Shown piece by piece: positions 11,301 to 21,505 of a stretch of DNA of 61,474 nucleotides. Below the pieces are notes generated by a model, which worked only from the letters and a program-made list of their open reading frames with translations, made no database searches and was not told where the DNA came from. The stretch lies in NCBI GenBank assembly GCA_032718475.1, contig JAUCBJ010002882.1, positions 1 through 61,474 of the forward strand, read 5' to 3'. How positions within the stretch are numbered: position 1 is the stretch's first letter; the number at the start of each line of letters is the position of its first letter. The stretch comes from Nemertoderma westbladi. Taxonomy: Eukaryota > Xenacoelomorpha > Nemertodermatida > Nemertodermatidae. Made by a program: the position numbers and the translations under genes.

Positions 11301-13856
11301 TGAGTTAGTAATAATATATAGCACGTAGGTAACTGCGTACCCAAAACGTGTGAGTTAGTAATAATATATAGCACGTAGGTAACTGCGTACCCAAAACGTG
11401 TGAGTTAGTAATAATATATAGCACGTAGGTAACTGCGTACCCAAAACGGGTGAGTTAGTAATAATATATAGCACGTAGGTAACTGCGTACCCAAAACGTG
11501 TGAGTTAGTAATAATATATAGCACGTAGGTAACTGCGTACCCAAAACGTGTGAGTTAGTAATAATATATAGCAAGCTGGTAACTGCGTACCCAAAACGGG
11601 TGAGTTAGTAATAATATATAGCACGTAGGTAACTGCGTACCCAAAACGTGTGAGTTAGTAATAATATATAGCAAGCTGGTAACTGCGTACCCAAAACGGG
11701 TGAGTTAGTAATAATATATAGCACGTAGGTAACTGCGTACCCAAAACGTGTGAGTTAGTAATAATATATAGCACGTAGGTAACTGCGTACCCAAAACGTG
11801 TGAGTTAGTAATAATATATAGCACGCTAGGTAACTGCGTACCCAAAACGTGTGAGTTAGTAATAATATATAGCACGCTGGTAACTGCGTACCCAAAACGG
11901 GTGAGTTAGTAATAATATATAGCACGCTAGGTAACTGCGTACCCAAAACGGGTGAGTTAGTAATAATATATAGCACGTAGGTAACTGCGTACCCAAAACG
12001 TGTGAGTTAGTAATAATATATAGCACGTAGGTAACTGCGTACCCAAAACGTGTGAGTTAGTAATAATATATAGCAAGCTGGTAACTGCGTACCCAAAACG
12101 GGTGAGTTAGTAATAATATATAGCACGTAGGTAACTGCGTACCCAAAACGTGTGAGTTAGTAATAATATATAGCACGTAGGTAACTGCGTACCCAAAACG
12201 TGTGAGTTAGTAATAATATATAGCAAGCTGGTAACTGCGTACCCAAAACGGGTGAGTTAGTAATAATATATAGCACGTAGGTAACTGCGTACCCAAAACG
12301 TGTGAGTTAGTAATAATATATAGCACGTAGGTAACTGCGTACCCAAAACGTGTGAGTTAGTAATAATATATAGCACGTAGGTAACTGCGTACCCAAAACG
12401 TGTGAGTTAGTAATAATATATAGCACGTAGGTAACTGCGTACCCAAAACGTGTGAGTTAGTAATAATATATAGCAAGCTGGTAACTGCGTACCCAAAACG
12501 GGTGAGTTAGTAATAATATATAGCACGTAGGTAACTGCGTACCCAAAACGTGTGAGTTAGTAATAATATATAGCACGTAGGTAACTGCGTACCCAAAACG
12601 TGTGTGTTAGTAATAATATATAGCACGTAGGTAGCAGCGTACCCAAAACGTGTGAGTTAGTAATAATATATAGCACGTAGGTAACTGCGTACCCAAAACA
12701 GTTGAGTTAGTAATAATATATAGCACGTAGGTAGCAGCGTACCCAAAACGTGTGAGTTAGTAATAATATATAGCACGTAGGTAACTGCGTACCCAAAACG
12801 TGTGAGTTAGTAATAATATATAGCACGTAGGTAACTGCGTACCCAAAACGTGTGAGTTAGTAATAATATATAGCACGTAGGTAACTGCGTACCCAAAACG
12901 TGTGTGTTAGTAATAATATATAGCACGTAGGTAGCAGCGTACCCAAAACGTGTGAGTTAGTAATAATATATAGCACGTAGGTAACTGCGTACCCAAAACG
13001 TGTGAGTTAGTAATAATATATAGCACGTAGGTAGCAGCGTACCCAAAACGTGTGAGTTAGTAATAATATATAGCACGTAGGTAACTGCGTACCCAAAACG
13101 TGTGAGTTAGTAATAATATATAGCACGTAGGTAACTGCGTACCCAAAACGTGTGTGTTAGTAATAATATATAGCACGTAGGTAACTGCGTACCCAGAACG
13201 TGTGAGTTAGTAATAATATATAGCACGTAGGTAACTGCGTACCCAGAACGTGTGAGTTAGTAATAATATATAGCACGTAGGTAACTGCGTACCCAGAACG
13301 TGTGAGTTAGTAATAATATATAGCACGTAGGTAACTGCGTACCCAAAACGTGTGTGTTAGTAATAATATATAGCACGTAGGTAACTGCGTACCCAGAACG
13401 TGTGAGTTAGTAATAATATACAGCACGTAGGTAACTGCGTACCCAAAACGGGTGAGTTAGTAATAATATATAGCACGTAGGTAACTGCGTACCCAAAACG
13501 TGTGTGTTAGTAATAATATATAGCACGTAGGTAGCAGCGTACCCAAAACGTGTGAGTTAGTAATAATATATAGCACGTAGGTAACTGCGTACCCAAAACG
13601 GGTGAGTTAGTAATAATATATAGCACGTAGGTAACTGCGTACCCAAAACGTGTGAGTTAGTAATAATATATAGCACGTAGGTAACTGCGTACCCAAAACG
13701 TGTGAGTTAGTAATAATATATAGCACGTAGGTAACTGCGTACCCAAAACGTGTGAGTTAGTAATAATATATAGCACGTAGGTAACTGCGTACCCAAAACG
13801 GGTGAGTTAGTAATAATATATAGCAAGCTGGTAACTGCGTACCCAAAACGGGTGAG
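5319..13856. repeat. 50-bp minisatellite array, left part (~170 copies)
   Basis: The monomer is 50 bp: GCGTACCCAAAACGGGTGAG, then TTAGTAATAATATATAGCAC, then GTAGGTAACT. Variant positions are few and recur in blocks: GGG/GTG/AGT after AAAC, GCACGTAGG versus GCAAGCTGG, AACT versus AACA/AGCA, and AGTT versus AGAT. A run of consecutive GCAAGCTGG units lies near 8070-8650. A 51-bp unit (GCACGCTAGG) appears at a few sites such as 9870 and 10321, and a 12-bp slip lies at about 6870-6885. Blocks recur at longer offsets (the 270-bp pattern at 6391 reappears at 7103), which shows higher-order duplication. Minus-strand open frames of about 89 codons here are artefacts of the repeat. The array resumes at 19035 beyond the Gypsy insertion. 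Confidence 0.98.
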
Positions 13857-14094
13857 TGATAGGATCGTACTGGACTCTATACTGTATAATGGTGGCGGTC
13901 AATATAATAATTATATATATAGATATTGTTAATGACGTATGTGCTGGATTGTCTTACCGGAAGTAGCCTAATCGTTGCCTAATACTTACTGTAAATATAC
14001 TGACTGCATGTAGGCCTTGATAAAGTCAGACCCTTATTTCTGATACCGTTCGTCCGTGTCCAGTTGGACCATTACGCTACACACACACACATCA
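13857..14094 (+). repeat. 5' LTR of Gypsy element (238 bp)
   Basis: The LTR starts TGATAGGATCG and ends CACACATCA, so it has a perfect 4-bp inverted terminal repeat (TGAT/ATCA). By line-by-line comparison it is identical to the 3' LTR at 18797. An AT run (TTATATATATAG, 13911-13922) could serve as a TATA element. The R and U5 borders cannot be fixed from sequence alone. Confidence 0.97.
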
Positions 14095-14112
14095 TGGCGC
14101 AGTGTTAACTGA
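14095..14112 (+). other. Candidate primer-binding site
   Basis: TGGCGCAGTGTTAAC follows the 5' LTR with no gap. A PBS starting TGG, complementary to a tRNA 3' CCA end, is expected exactly here. I cannot assign the priming tRNA without a tRNA set for the host. Confidence 0.6.
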
Positions 14113-14142
14113 ATATTGTGTGGTTAGCTATAAATTTATAAA

Positions 14143-17100
14143 ATGGACGATCAGGTAAACGTCTCGCGTTTAAAGAAAAGCCACACCGGATATAAAGCAA
14201 ATTATTCCAGACTGCGGAATCAACTAAACTCTTTGATCCAGCAAGTAAACGTCCTCGCCCCAGACGAGCATCCACTGGCATTAACTGACGACATTCAAAG
14301 ACTTAAAGGTATGTTAGAAGTCTCCTCCGAAAAACTTGGAGACTCATTGCAGTTAATGCTCGATAACGATGTCGATTGTACGGTAGAGGAAACTGTGTAC
14401 GATAACATTACAGTTGAACTGACCGGTTTAAGATTGTCCGTGATAAAGATTCTCGGTGAAATCCCGAAACTCCCTACCGGTATACAAAACCCCAACGCGC
14501 AGATAGGAAACGTTACCCAGCACGGAACCGGGATTGGCGTAAAGTCAGACAATGCGCCCCGTGCTACGGTGAATAAACCTCCTATAATCGATCAGGATAT
14601 CGATATTAAACGGTTTAATCGTTGGCGAGTTTCATGGTGTAATTACGCCAAGATTATAAAACTACAACTTCAGCCAAGAGACGAACAGATCTCCGCATTC
14701 TTCGGATACTGCAGCCCTGCGTTACTTTCTAAACTGCAGTACGTCGTCGAGATACCACAGAACACGGTATTAACCCTTGAGGAAGTGTTCGACAAATTCG
14801 AAAACTATCTAAAAGGGAGGCAAAATATTGCACTCGACAGATGGGAACTCACAACGTGTAAACAACAAGAATGCGAAACATTCGACAATTATTATACTCG
14901 ATTGTGCGAAATGGCTGAGACTGCGGGTCTTCGCGGGATGCGAGAAGACGAGTGGATATCAACGTTGATTACAGTGGGAATAAACGACGAGGAGATCCGG
15001 CAAGATCTCCTCGCGAAGTCCCCAGCACTGGACCATAAAGAAACAGTACTCTTCTGTCGCAGTGAAGAGGCTGCGCGAAGCCACTTAAGGAGAATGAAAA
15101 TCTCGAGATCTGAAAGTTCAGATTATTCCTCAGCGGCGGCTACGAGCGAGACATCGAGATCACGTCAGCGTTGTAATAATAAGGGATATCAATTCCGAAA
15201 AAGATCGCAATCAAGAAACCAACAGTCTAACGACGATAAATGTATGCGTTGTGGCTATGACAAACACGGGCAGGGTAAATTCTGCCCAGCACAGGGTAAA
15301 ACGTGCAGCAAATGTAAAAAACGAAACCATTTTGCCCAAGTTTGCACATCTAAAGTGAATAAATCCGCAGCAGTTGTGAGTAATGACAGCACATCTGCTG
15401 CTATCCATGTGGCATCTTGCGTTTTTAATAAACGATGTGCAGTTGAAGTGAATTTGTCCTATGATGGACAGCACTGTTGCCAAATGGATGCAATCCCAGA
15501 TACAGGCTCAGATCGTACTGTATGTGGAGTACAATTAGCTGATAAGTTGAAAATTGACATAGCCAATTTTCTAGAACCGTCTAGTGACAACTTATTGAAC
15601 ATAAATGGTAATTCTATTAAACAAATAGGACAACTCTCCTTATTAATAAAACTAGAAGGGCAAGAAATCAGAGATGTCATTACTGTATGTGAAGGTGTGA
15701 CGTCACTATATTTGTCATTGAAAGTGTGCAAAGCATTACGTCTAATCCATGAAAACTGGCCCAAACCACTTCCCCCAATTTATTTTGGTCAGGAATTAAA
15801 TTCTCAGAGTTGTTCACTTAAAACACAAGTTGATAAAATTAAAGTTGTGTTCAAACAGAGAGAACGGGAAAATTGGATTTTAAATTTACCAGAAAATCCA
15901 TCTGATAATGAGAAAGGGGAAGTACACAGAAAACTGTCATCAGTTTACTGTTCGGTTTTCGACTGCAAAACGGAATTAAAAACAATGTGTGGGAAAACTA
16001 TTGGTGATCCTATGAAAATTGAACTGAAAGAAAATTTTACACCTTTTGCAATTCATGCGGCGAGAAAAATTCCTTTTGCAAAACGAAATGAAGTGAAAAC
16101 TGAACTCGATTATCTTGTAGAGAAGGGTATAATCGAGCCAGTGGGAGATCGGCCAACAGAGTGGTGCCACCCTTTAGTTGTGGCACCCAAACCGGACGGT
16201 GGTATCAGAGTGTGTGTAGACTTGACAAATTTAAATAAACAAGTCAAACGGGTAGTACACCCGAGTAATTCACCCTATGAAGTCGTGTCGGAAATCGCCC
16301 CAGAATCCAAATATTTTACAACTTTGGACGCAAAAACTGCTTATTGGCAAGTTTTATTGGATCCAGCAGCCCGCGACTGAACTTGTTTCATAACACCATG
16401 GGGACGGTTTATATTCAACCGAGCTCCAATGGGTTACATAAGTACGGGTGACTCATATAATCTACGTGCTGATATGGCGCTAAGAGGTATAGACAATATT
16501 CATAAGCTGGTAGACGGCATGGTAATTGCAGATAAAGATTTTAAATCCCATGTTGGCCGTATTTGTGAAGTTCTAGAACGTTGTGCTCAGTATAATATCA
16601 CCATTCATCCCAATAAATTTAATTTCGCACTGTGCGAAGTTAAATTTGGTGGGTATATTGTATCACAGGAAGGTACGAAGGCCGATCCCGAAAAAATCAG
16701 CGCTATAACTAACTTTCCTGCTCCCACCAATCGCACTGAACTACGTTCTTTTATGGGCCTAGTTCAACAACTCGCGCGATTCTCAAATGAAATAAGTGAA
16801 ATGGCTTGTCCTTTACGCGATCTCTTGAAAGTTAAAAACGCATATAGTTGGACAGCCAATCACGAACTAGCATTTGAAAATGTTAAAAAGGCGCTGGCAA
16901 TCCCACCCATTCTTGCCCCATTCGATAAAAACGCAAAACTACAATTAGAAACGGATGCATCCAGAACCAAAGGTTTAGGGTTTGCATTATTGCAGAAACG
17001 AGAAGTTGATCAGGAATGGCATTTAATACAATGTGGGTCGAGATTTTTGAAAGACTGTGAAACGCGGTACGCGGTAATTGAGTTGGAAGCCCTAGCTATT

Positions 17101-18744
17101 CAATGGGCCATTACGAAATGTCGCATTTATTTGTATGGTCAACCGCATTTTACAGTGGTGACAGATCACCGCCCCCTTTTACCTATTATGAACACTCAGA
17201 CACTCGATGTAATTGATAATATGAGACTACAAAATCTCAAAATGAAACTTAGTGGGTACAATTTTACAGTAGAGTGGAAAACGGGAAAGCAGCATTACAT
17301 TCCCGATGCACTTTCGCGAGCACCTGTATCAGATCCTTCGCCCGACAATGACGAAGACCCAGATGCAACTAAGTATGTGATTGCGGCACTTTTTCAGGCT
17401 GCATCCGAAAAAATTAATAACGAAATATGTGATAGTTATAAATATTCACCGTACAAAGACCCATTACTGGAGAAGCTGCGAAATGTTTCTCGTTATGATA
17501 AGGATTATCAGGCCTTAATCACAGCAATTAACGGCGATTTCGAACCCACAGTGGTTGGAAATCCGTTGGTTCAGCAGTTGAAAAAATTGTGGAATGAACT
17601 GGGTGTAGAAGATGGGATTGTGCTGTTTGGACGTCGCATGGTGATTCCTAAAGAAGCCCGTGCAGACATCTTGACTAAACTGCATGATGCCCATCAAGGT
17701 ATAGAGCGCACTAAAAGACGCGCTAGGGAGTCTGTATATTGGCCAGGAATCAATAATGAAATTGAGATTTTAGTTCAATCCTGTGAAAAGTGCCAATACC
17801 GACTCCCGAGTAATGTGAAAGAACCATGTTTATCGGACCCGACACCCTCGAGAGTTTTCGAGTCCGTTTCATCCGACTTGTTTGACTTTGCGGGTCATGC
17901 ATATTTAGTATATGTAGACAGATTATCTGGATTTCCCTTTGTCACACGGTGGCATAGTGACCCGACAGCACAACAAGTTATTGCAAAATTGCATCAGTAT
18001 TTCGCTCAAACCGGCGTTCCTGTACGTATACGAACTGATAATGGCCCACAGTATAACTCACAAGTTTTTAAAGACTTTTTAGAACGTTGGGGGGTTGCTA
18101 GGGTGCCCTCAACGCCGTATTATCCACAGTCGAATGGCCATGCGGAGGTCTCAGTAAAAATTGTAAAAAGTATAGTGGCAAAAGCGGATGATGGGCGAAT
18201 TGATTCGGAAATATTTACTCGGGGTATTCTAGAACTACGCAACACACCCCGTATTGATGGTCGTTCTCCAGCGCAGATTGTGTACGGCCATCCACTTCGG
18301 TCACAACTGCCTCTCCATTATCGTGCATTCGATAAGACCTGGCAAACCGAAGCAAAAACGGCTGACGAAGTTGCTTGGCGTGCATCTAAGACCGCGCAGC
18401 TTTACTATGACAGAAACGCACGTGCTTTACCGAAATTGGACCCTGGAACCAAGGTGCTTATCCAGAACCCTGGAACAAAGCGCTGGTCAAAGACCGGCGT
18501 TGTAGTGGAAAGGGGAAGTAGGCGGGATTATCAACTCAAACTCCCATCTGGACGAGTTTATCGCCGAAACAGAAGGTTTCTCCGTCCTCTATTTCAACCG
18601 GACAGACGAGAACCTCCAAACAACCCTACAAACAATATCCCATATCCACCCACTACATTATTGACTGAAGTCGAACCGAAAGTGAAATCTATTCTACGAC
18701 GTAGCACAAGGAAGATCAAACCGGTGGTACGATTCACGGCTTAA
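14143..18744 (+). pseudogene. gag-pol: Gypsy gag-pol, single frame broken by TGA at 16378-16380
   Basis: One frame runs from ATG 14143 to TAA 18744, interrupted only by TGA at 16378-16380, at codon 746 within RT. Gag occupies about residues 1-350. Zinc knuckles follow at about 367-403: the first is CX2CX4HX5C, one residue longer than usual, and the second is canonical CX2CX4HX4C. The aspartic protease DTGS is at residue 453. RT begins near residue 650. At the usual [YF]xDD active site, the frame reads L-V-D-G (16507-16518), so the second aspartate is Gly, one A-to-G change from Asp. RNase H has ETDAS near residue 937. Integrase has an HHCC zinc site (about 17681-17796) and D, D and E at 17875, 18037 and 18145 with DD35E spacing, followed by a basic GPY/F-like tail. 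There is no gag/pol frameshift. With the stop and the altered active site, this copy should not make working RT unless helped in trans. Confidence 0.93.
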
Positions 18745-18788
18745 TTGAAATTGTTTCAGTTTCTCAAGCTGCCAATCTCAATCTCGGT

Positions 18789-18796
18789 AAGGGAGA
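18789..18796 (+). other. Polypurine tract of Gypsy element
   Basis: AAGGGAGA lies directly before the 3' LTR. This is the expected site and composition for the plus-strand DNA primer. It is short but correctly placed. Confidence 0.75.
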
Positions 18797-19034
18797 TGAT
18801 AGGATCGTACTGGACTCTATACTGTATAATGGTGGCGGTCAATATAATAATTATATATATAGATATTGTTAATGACGTATGTGCTGGATTGTCTTACCGG
18901 AAGTAGCCTAATCGTTGCCTAATACTTACTGTAAATATACTGACTGCATGTAGGCCTTGATAAAGTCAGACCCTTATTTCTGATACCGTTCGTCCGTGTC
19001 CAGTTGGACCATTACGCTACACACACACACATCA
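18797..19034 (+). repeat. 3' LTR of Gypsy element (238 bp)
   Basis: Identical to the 5' LTR over all 238 bp, with the same TGAT...ATCA ends. It is followed immediately by GTGAGTTAGTAATAATATA, the minisatellite resuming in the phase expected after duplication of GTGAG. Confidence 0.97.
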
Positions 19035-21216
19035 GTGAGTTAGTAATAATATATAGCACGGAGGTAACTGCGTACCCAAAACAGTTGAGTTAGTAATAAT
19101 ATATAGCACGTAGGTAGCAGCGTACCCAAAACGTGTGAGTTAGTAATAATATATAGCACGTAGGTAACTGCGTACCCAAAACGTGTGAGTTAGTAATAAT
19201 ATATAGCACGTAGGTAACTGCGTACCCAAAACGGGTGAGTTAGTAATAATATATAGCCCGTAGGTAACTGCGTACCCAAAACGGGTGAGTTAGTAATAAT
19301 ATATAGCACGTAGGTAACTGCGTACCCAAAACGGGTGAGTTAGTAATAATATATAGCCCGTAGGTAACTGCGTACCCAAAATGGGTGAGTTAGTAATAAT
19401 ATATAGCACGTAGGTAACAGCGTACCCAAAACGTGTGAGTTAGTAATAATATATAGCACGTAGGTAACTGCGTACCCAAAACGGGTGAGTTAGTAATAAT
19501 ATATAGCCCGTAGGTAACTGCGTACCCAAAACGGGTGAGTTAGTAATAATATATAGCACGTAGGTAACTGCGTACCCAAAACGTGTGAGTTAGTAATAAT
19601 ATATAGCACGTAGGTAACTGCGTACCCAAAACGTGTGAGTTAGTAATAATATATAGCACGTAGGTAGCAGCGTACCCAAAATGGGTGAGTTAGTAATAAT
19701 ATATAGCACGTAGGTAACAGCGTACCCAAAACGTGTGAGTTAGTAATAATATATAGCACGTAGGTAACTGCGTACCCAAAACGGGTGAGTTAGTAATAAT
19801 ATATAGCCCGTAGGTAACTGCGTACCCAAAACGGGTGAGTTAGTAATAATATATAGCACGTAGGTAACTGCGTACCCAAAACGGGTGAGTTAGTAATAAT
19901 ATATAGCACGTAGGTAGCAGCGTACCCAAAATGGGTGAGTTAGTAATAATATATAGCACGTAGGTAACTGCGTACCCAAAACGTGTGAGTTAGTAATATA
20001 TAGCAAGCTGGTAACTGCGTACCCAAAACAGTTGAGTTAGTAATAATATATAGCACGTTGGTAACTGCGTACCCAAAACGTGTGAGTTAGTAATAATATA
20101 TAGCACGTAGGTAACTGCGTACCCAAAACGGGTGAGTTAGTAATAATATATAGCAAGCTGGTAACTGCGTACCCAAAACAGTTGAGTTAGTAATAATATA
20201 TAGCACGTAGGTAGCAGCGTACCCAAAACGTGTGAGTTAGTAATAATATATAGCACGTAGGTAACTGCGTACCCAAAACGGGTGAGTTAGTAATAATATA
20301 TAGCAAGCTGGTAACTGCGTACCCAAAACGTGTGAGTTAGTAATAATATATAGCACGTAGGTAACTGCGTACCCAAAACGTGTGAGTTAGTAATAATATA
20401 TAGCACGTAGGTAGCAGCGTACCCAGAACGTGTGAGTTAGTAATAATATATAGCACGTAGGTAACTGCGTACCCAAAACGTGTGAGTTAGTAATAATATA
20501 TAGCACGTAGGTAACTGCGTACCCAAAACGTGTGAGTTAGTAATAATATATAGCACGTAGGTAGCAGCGTACCCAGAACGTGTGAGTTAGTAATAATATA
20601 TAGCACGTAGGTAGCAGCGTACCCAAAACGTGTGTGTTAGTAATAATATATAGCAAGCTGGTAACTGCGTACCCAAAACGTGTGTGTTAGTAATAATATA
20701 TAGCAAGCTGGTAACTGCGTACCCAAAACGTGTGAGTTAGTAATAATATATAGCACGTAGGTAACTGCGTACCTAAAACGGGTGAGTTAGTAACAATATA
20801 TAGCAAGCTGGTAACTGCGTACCCAAAACGTGTGAGTTAGTAATAATACATAGCACGTAGGTAGCTGCGTACCCAAAACGTGTGAGTTAGTAATATATAG
20901 CAAGCTGGTAACTGCGTACCCAAAACGGGTGAGTTAGTAATATATAGCAAGCTGGTAACTGCGTACCCAAAACGGGTGAGTTAGTAATATATAGCAAGCT
21001 GGTAACTGCGTACCCAAAACGTGTGAGTTAGTAATATATAGCAAGCTGGTAACTGCGTACCCAAAACGGGTGAGTTAGTAATATATAGCAAGCTGGTAAC
21101 TGCGTACCTAAAACGGGTGAGTTAGTAATATATAGCAAGCTGGTAACTGCGTACCTAAAACGTGTGAGTTAGTAATATATAGCAAGCTGGTAACTGCGTA
21201 CCCAAAACGGGTGAGT
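19035..21216. repeat. 50-bp minisatellite array, right part (~44 copies)
   Basis: Continuation of the array at 5319-13856 beyond the Gypsy element. Units carry further variants, such as GCCCGTAGG, CCCAGAAC and GTGTGTTAG. From about 20890 to the end the monomer shortens to 47 bp: TAATAATATATAG becomes TAATATATAG, mostly with the GCAAGCTGG form. One isolated 47-bp unit is at about 19990. The array stops after GTGAGT at 21216. Confidence 0.97.
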
Positions 21217-21505
21217 ATTATAACAAGTTGCAAGTGAAAACAATTCTCCAACACAAATAATTGGAAAATTTCACAAACAGAAAGTTTAGATTAGTTAGAG
21301 CTCGATAAATAATTAATAACAGAAAATATTTCATGGATGTTTTTCATTTTAAGAAATCTGTGGGAGAAATTGGAGATGAAAATCAGAGTAACCATGAGAT
21401 TGGTGATGTTACCAAGGAAACAATTGAGATAAATCGAAACCCTAGAAGGAATTCTGGAATATTCAGAAACATACAAGGGAAGATATCCAATGTTAAAAGA
21501 ATAAC
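21217..21505. other. Unique spacer between the 50-bp and 26-bp arrays
   Basis: 289 bp of non-repetitive, purine-rich sequence. A plus-strand open frame from ATG 21333 reads 69 codons and ends at 21542, inside the next array. It is polar and charged, matches nothing I know, and is too short to call a gene. The 3' edge already carries imperfect forms of the next monomer (GTTAGTGGAGGAGTTAGTAC at 21506). Confidence 0.6.

Larger units (their letters stand above)
13857..19034 (+). mobile_element. Ty3/Gypsy LTR retrotransposon, complete, recent, coding-defective
   Basis: This 5178-bp element has identical 238-bp LTRs bounded by TGAT...ATCA, one fused gag-pol frame, a candidate primer-binding site and a polypurine tract. 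It sits inside a monomer of the 50-bp minisatellite, and the pentamer GTGAG is present once on each side (13852-13856 and 19035-19039), as expected for a 5-bp target-site duplication. Gene order (Gag, protease, RT, RNase H, integrase) is that of Ty3/Gypsy (Metaviridae). There is no env-like third frame after integrase. Identical LTRs imply a recent insertion, or LTR gene conversion. It is related to the relic at 50800-52283: the integrases align well, and both LTRs start TGAT-R-GGATC. Confidence 0.97.

Noticed and set aside
5941-11976. Several minus-strand open frames of 73-89 codons with near-identical products
   Set aside because: They are the 50-bp repeat read in all three phases (three monomers make 150 bp). 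They have no independent start context and change with every monomer slip.
16378-16380. TGA as programmed readthrough or selenocysteine
   Set aside because: Readthrough in retroelements normally sits at the gag-pol border. This one lies inside RT, and I see no pseudoknot or SECIS evidence.
18745-18796. Possible env-like third gene of the Gypsy element
   Set aside because: Only 44 bp separate the pol stop from the polypurine tract, so there is no room for one.
5319-21216. CRISPR-like array
   Set aside because: Monomers are contiguous, with no unique spacers between repeats, and the element content is eukaryotic.
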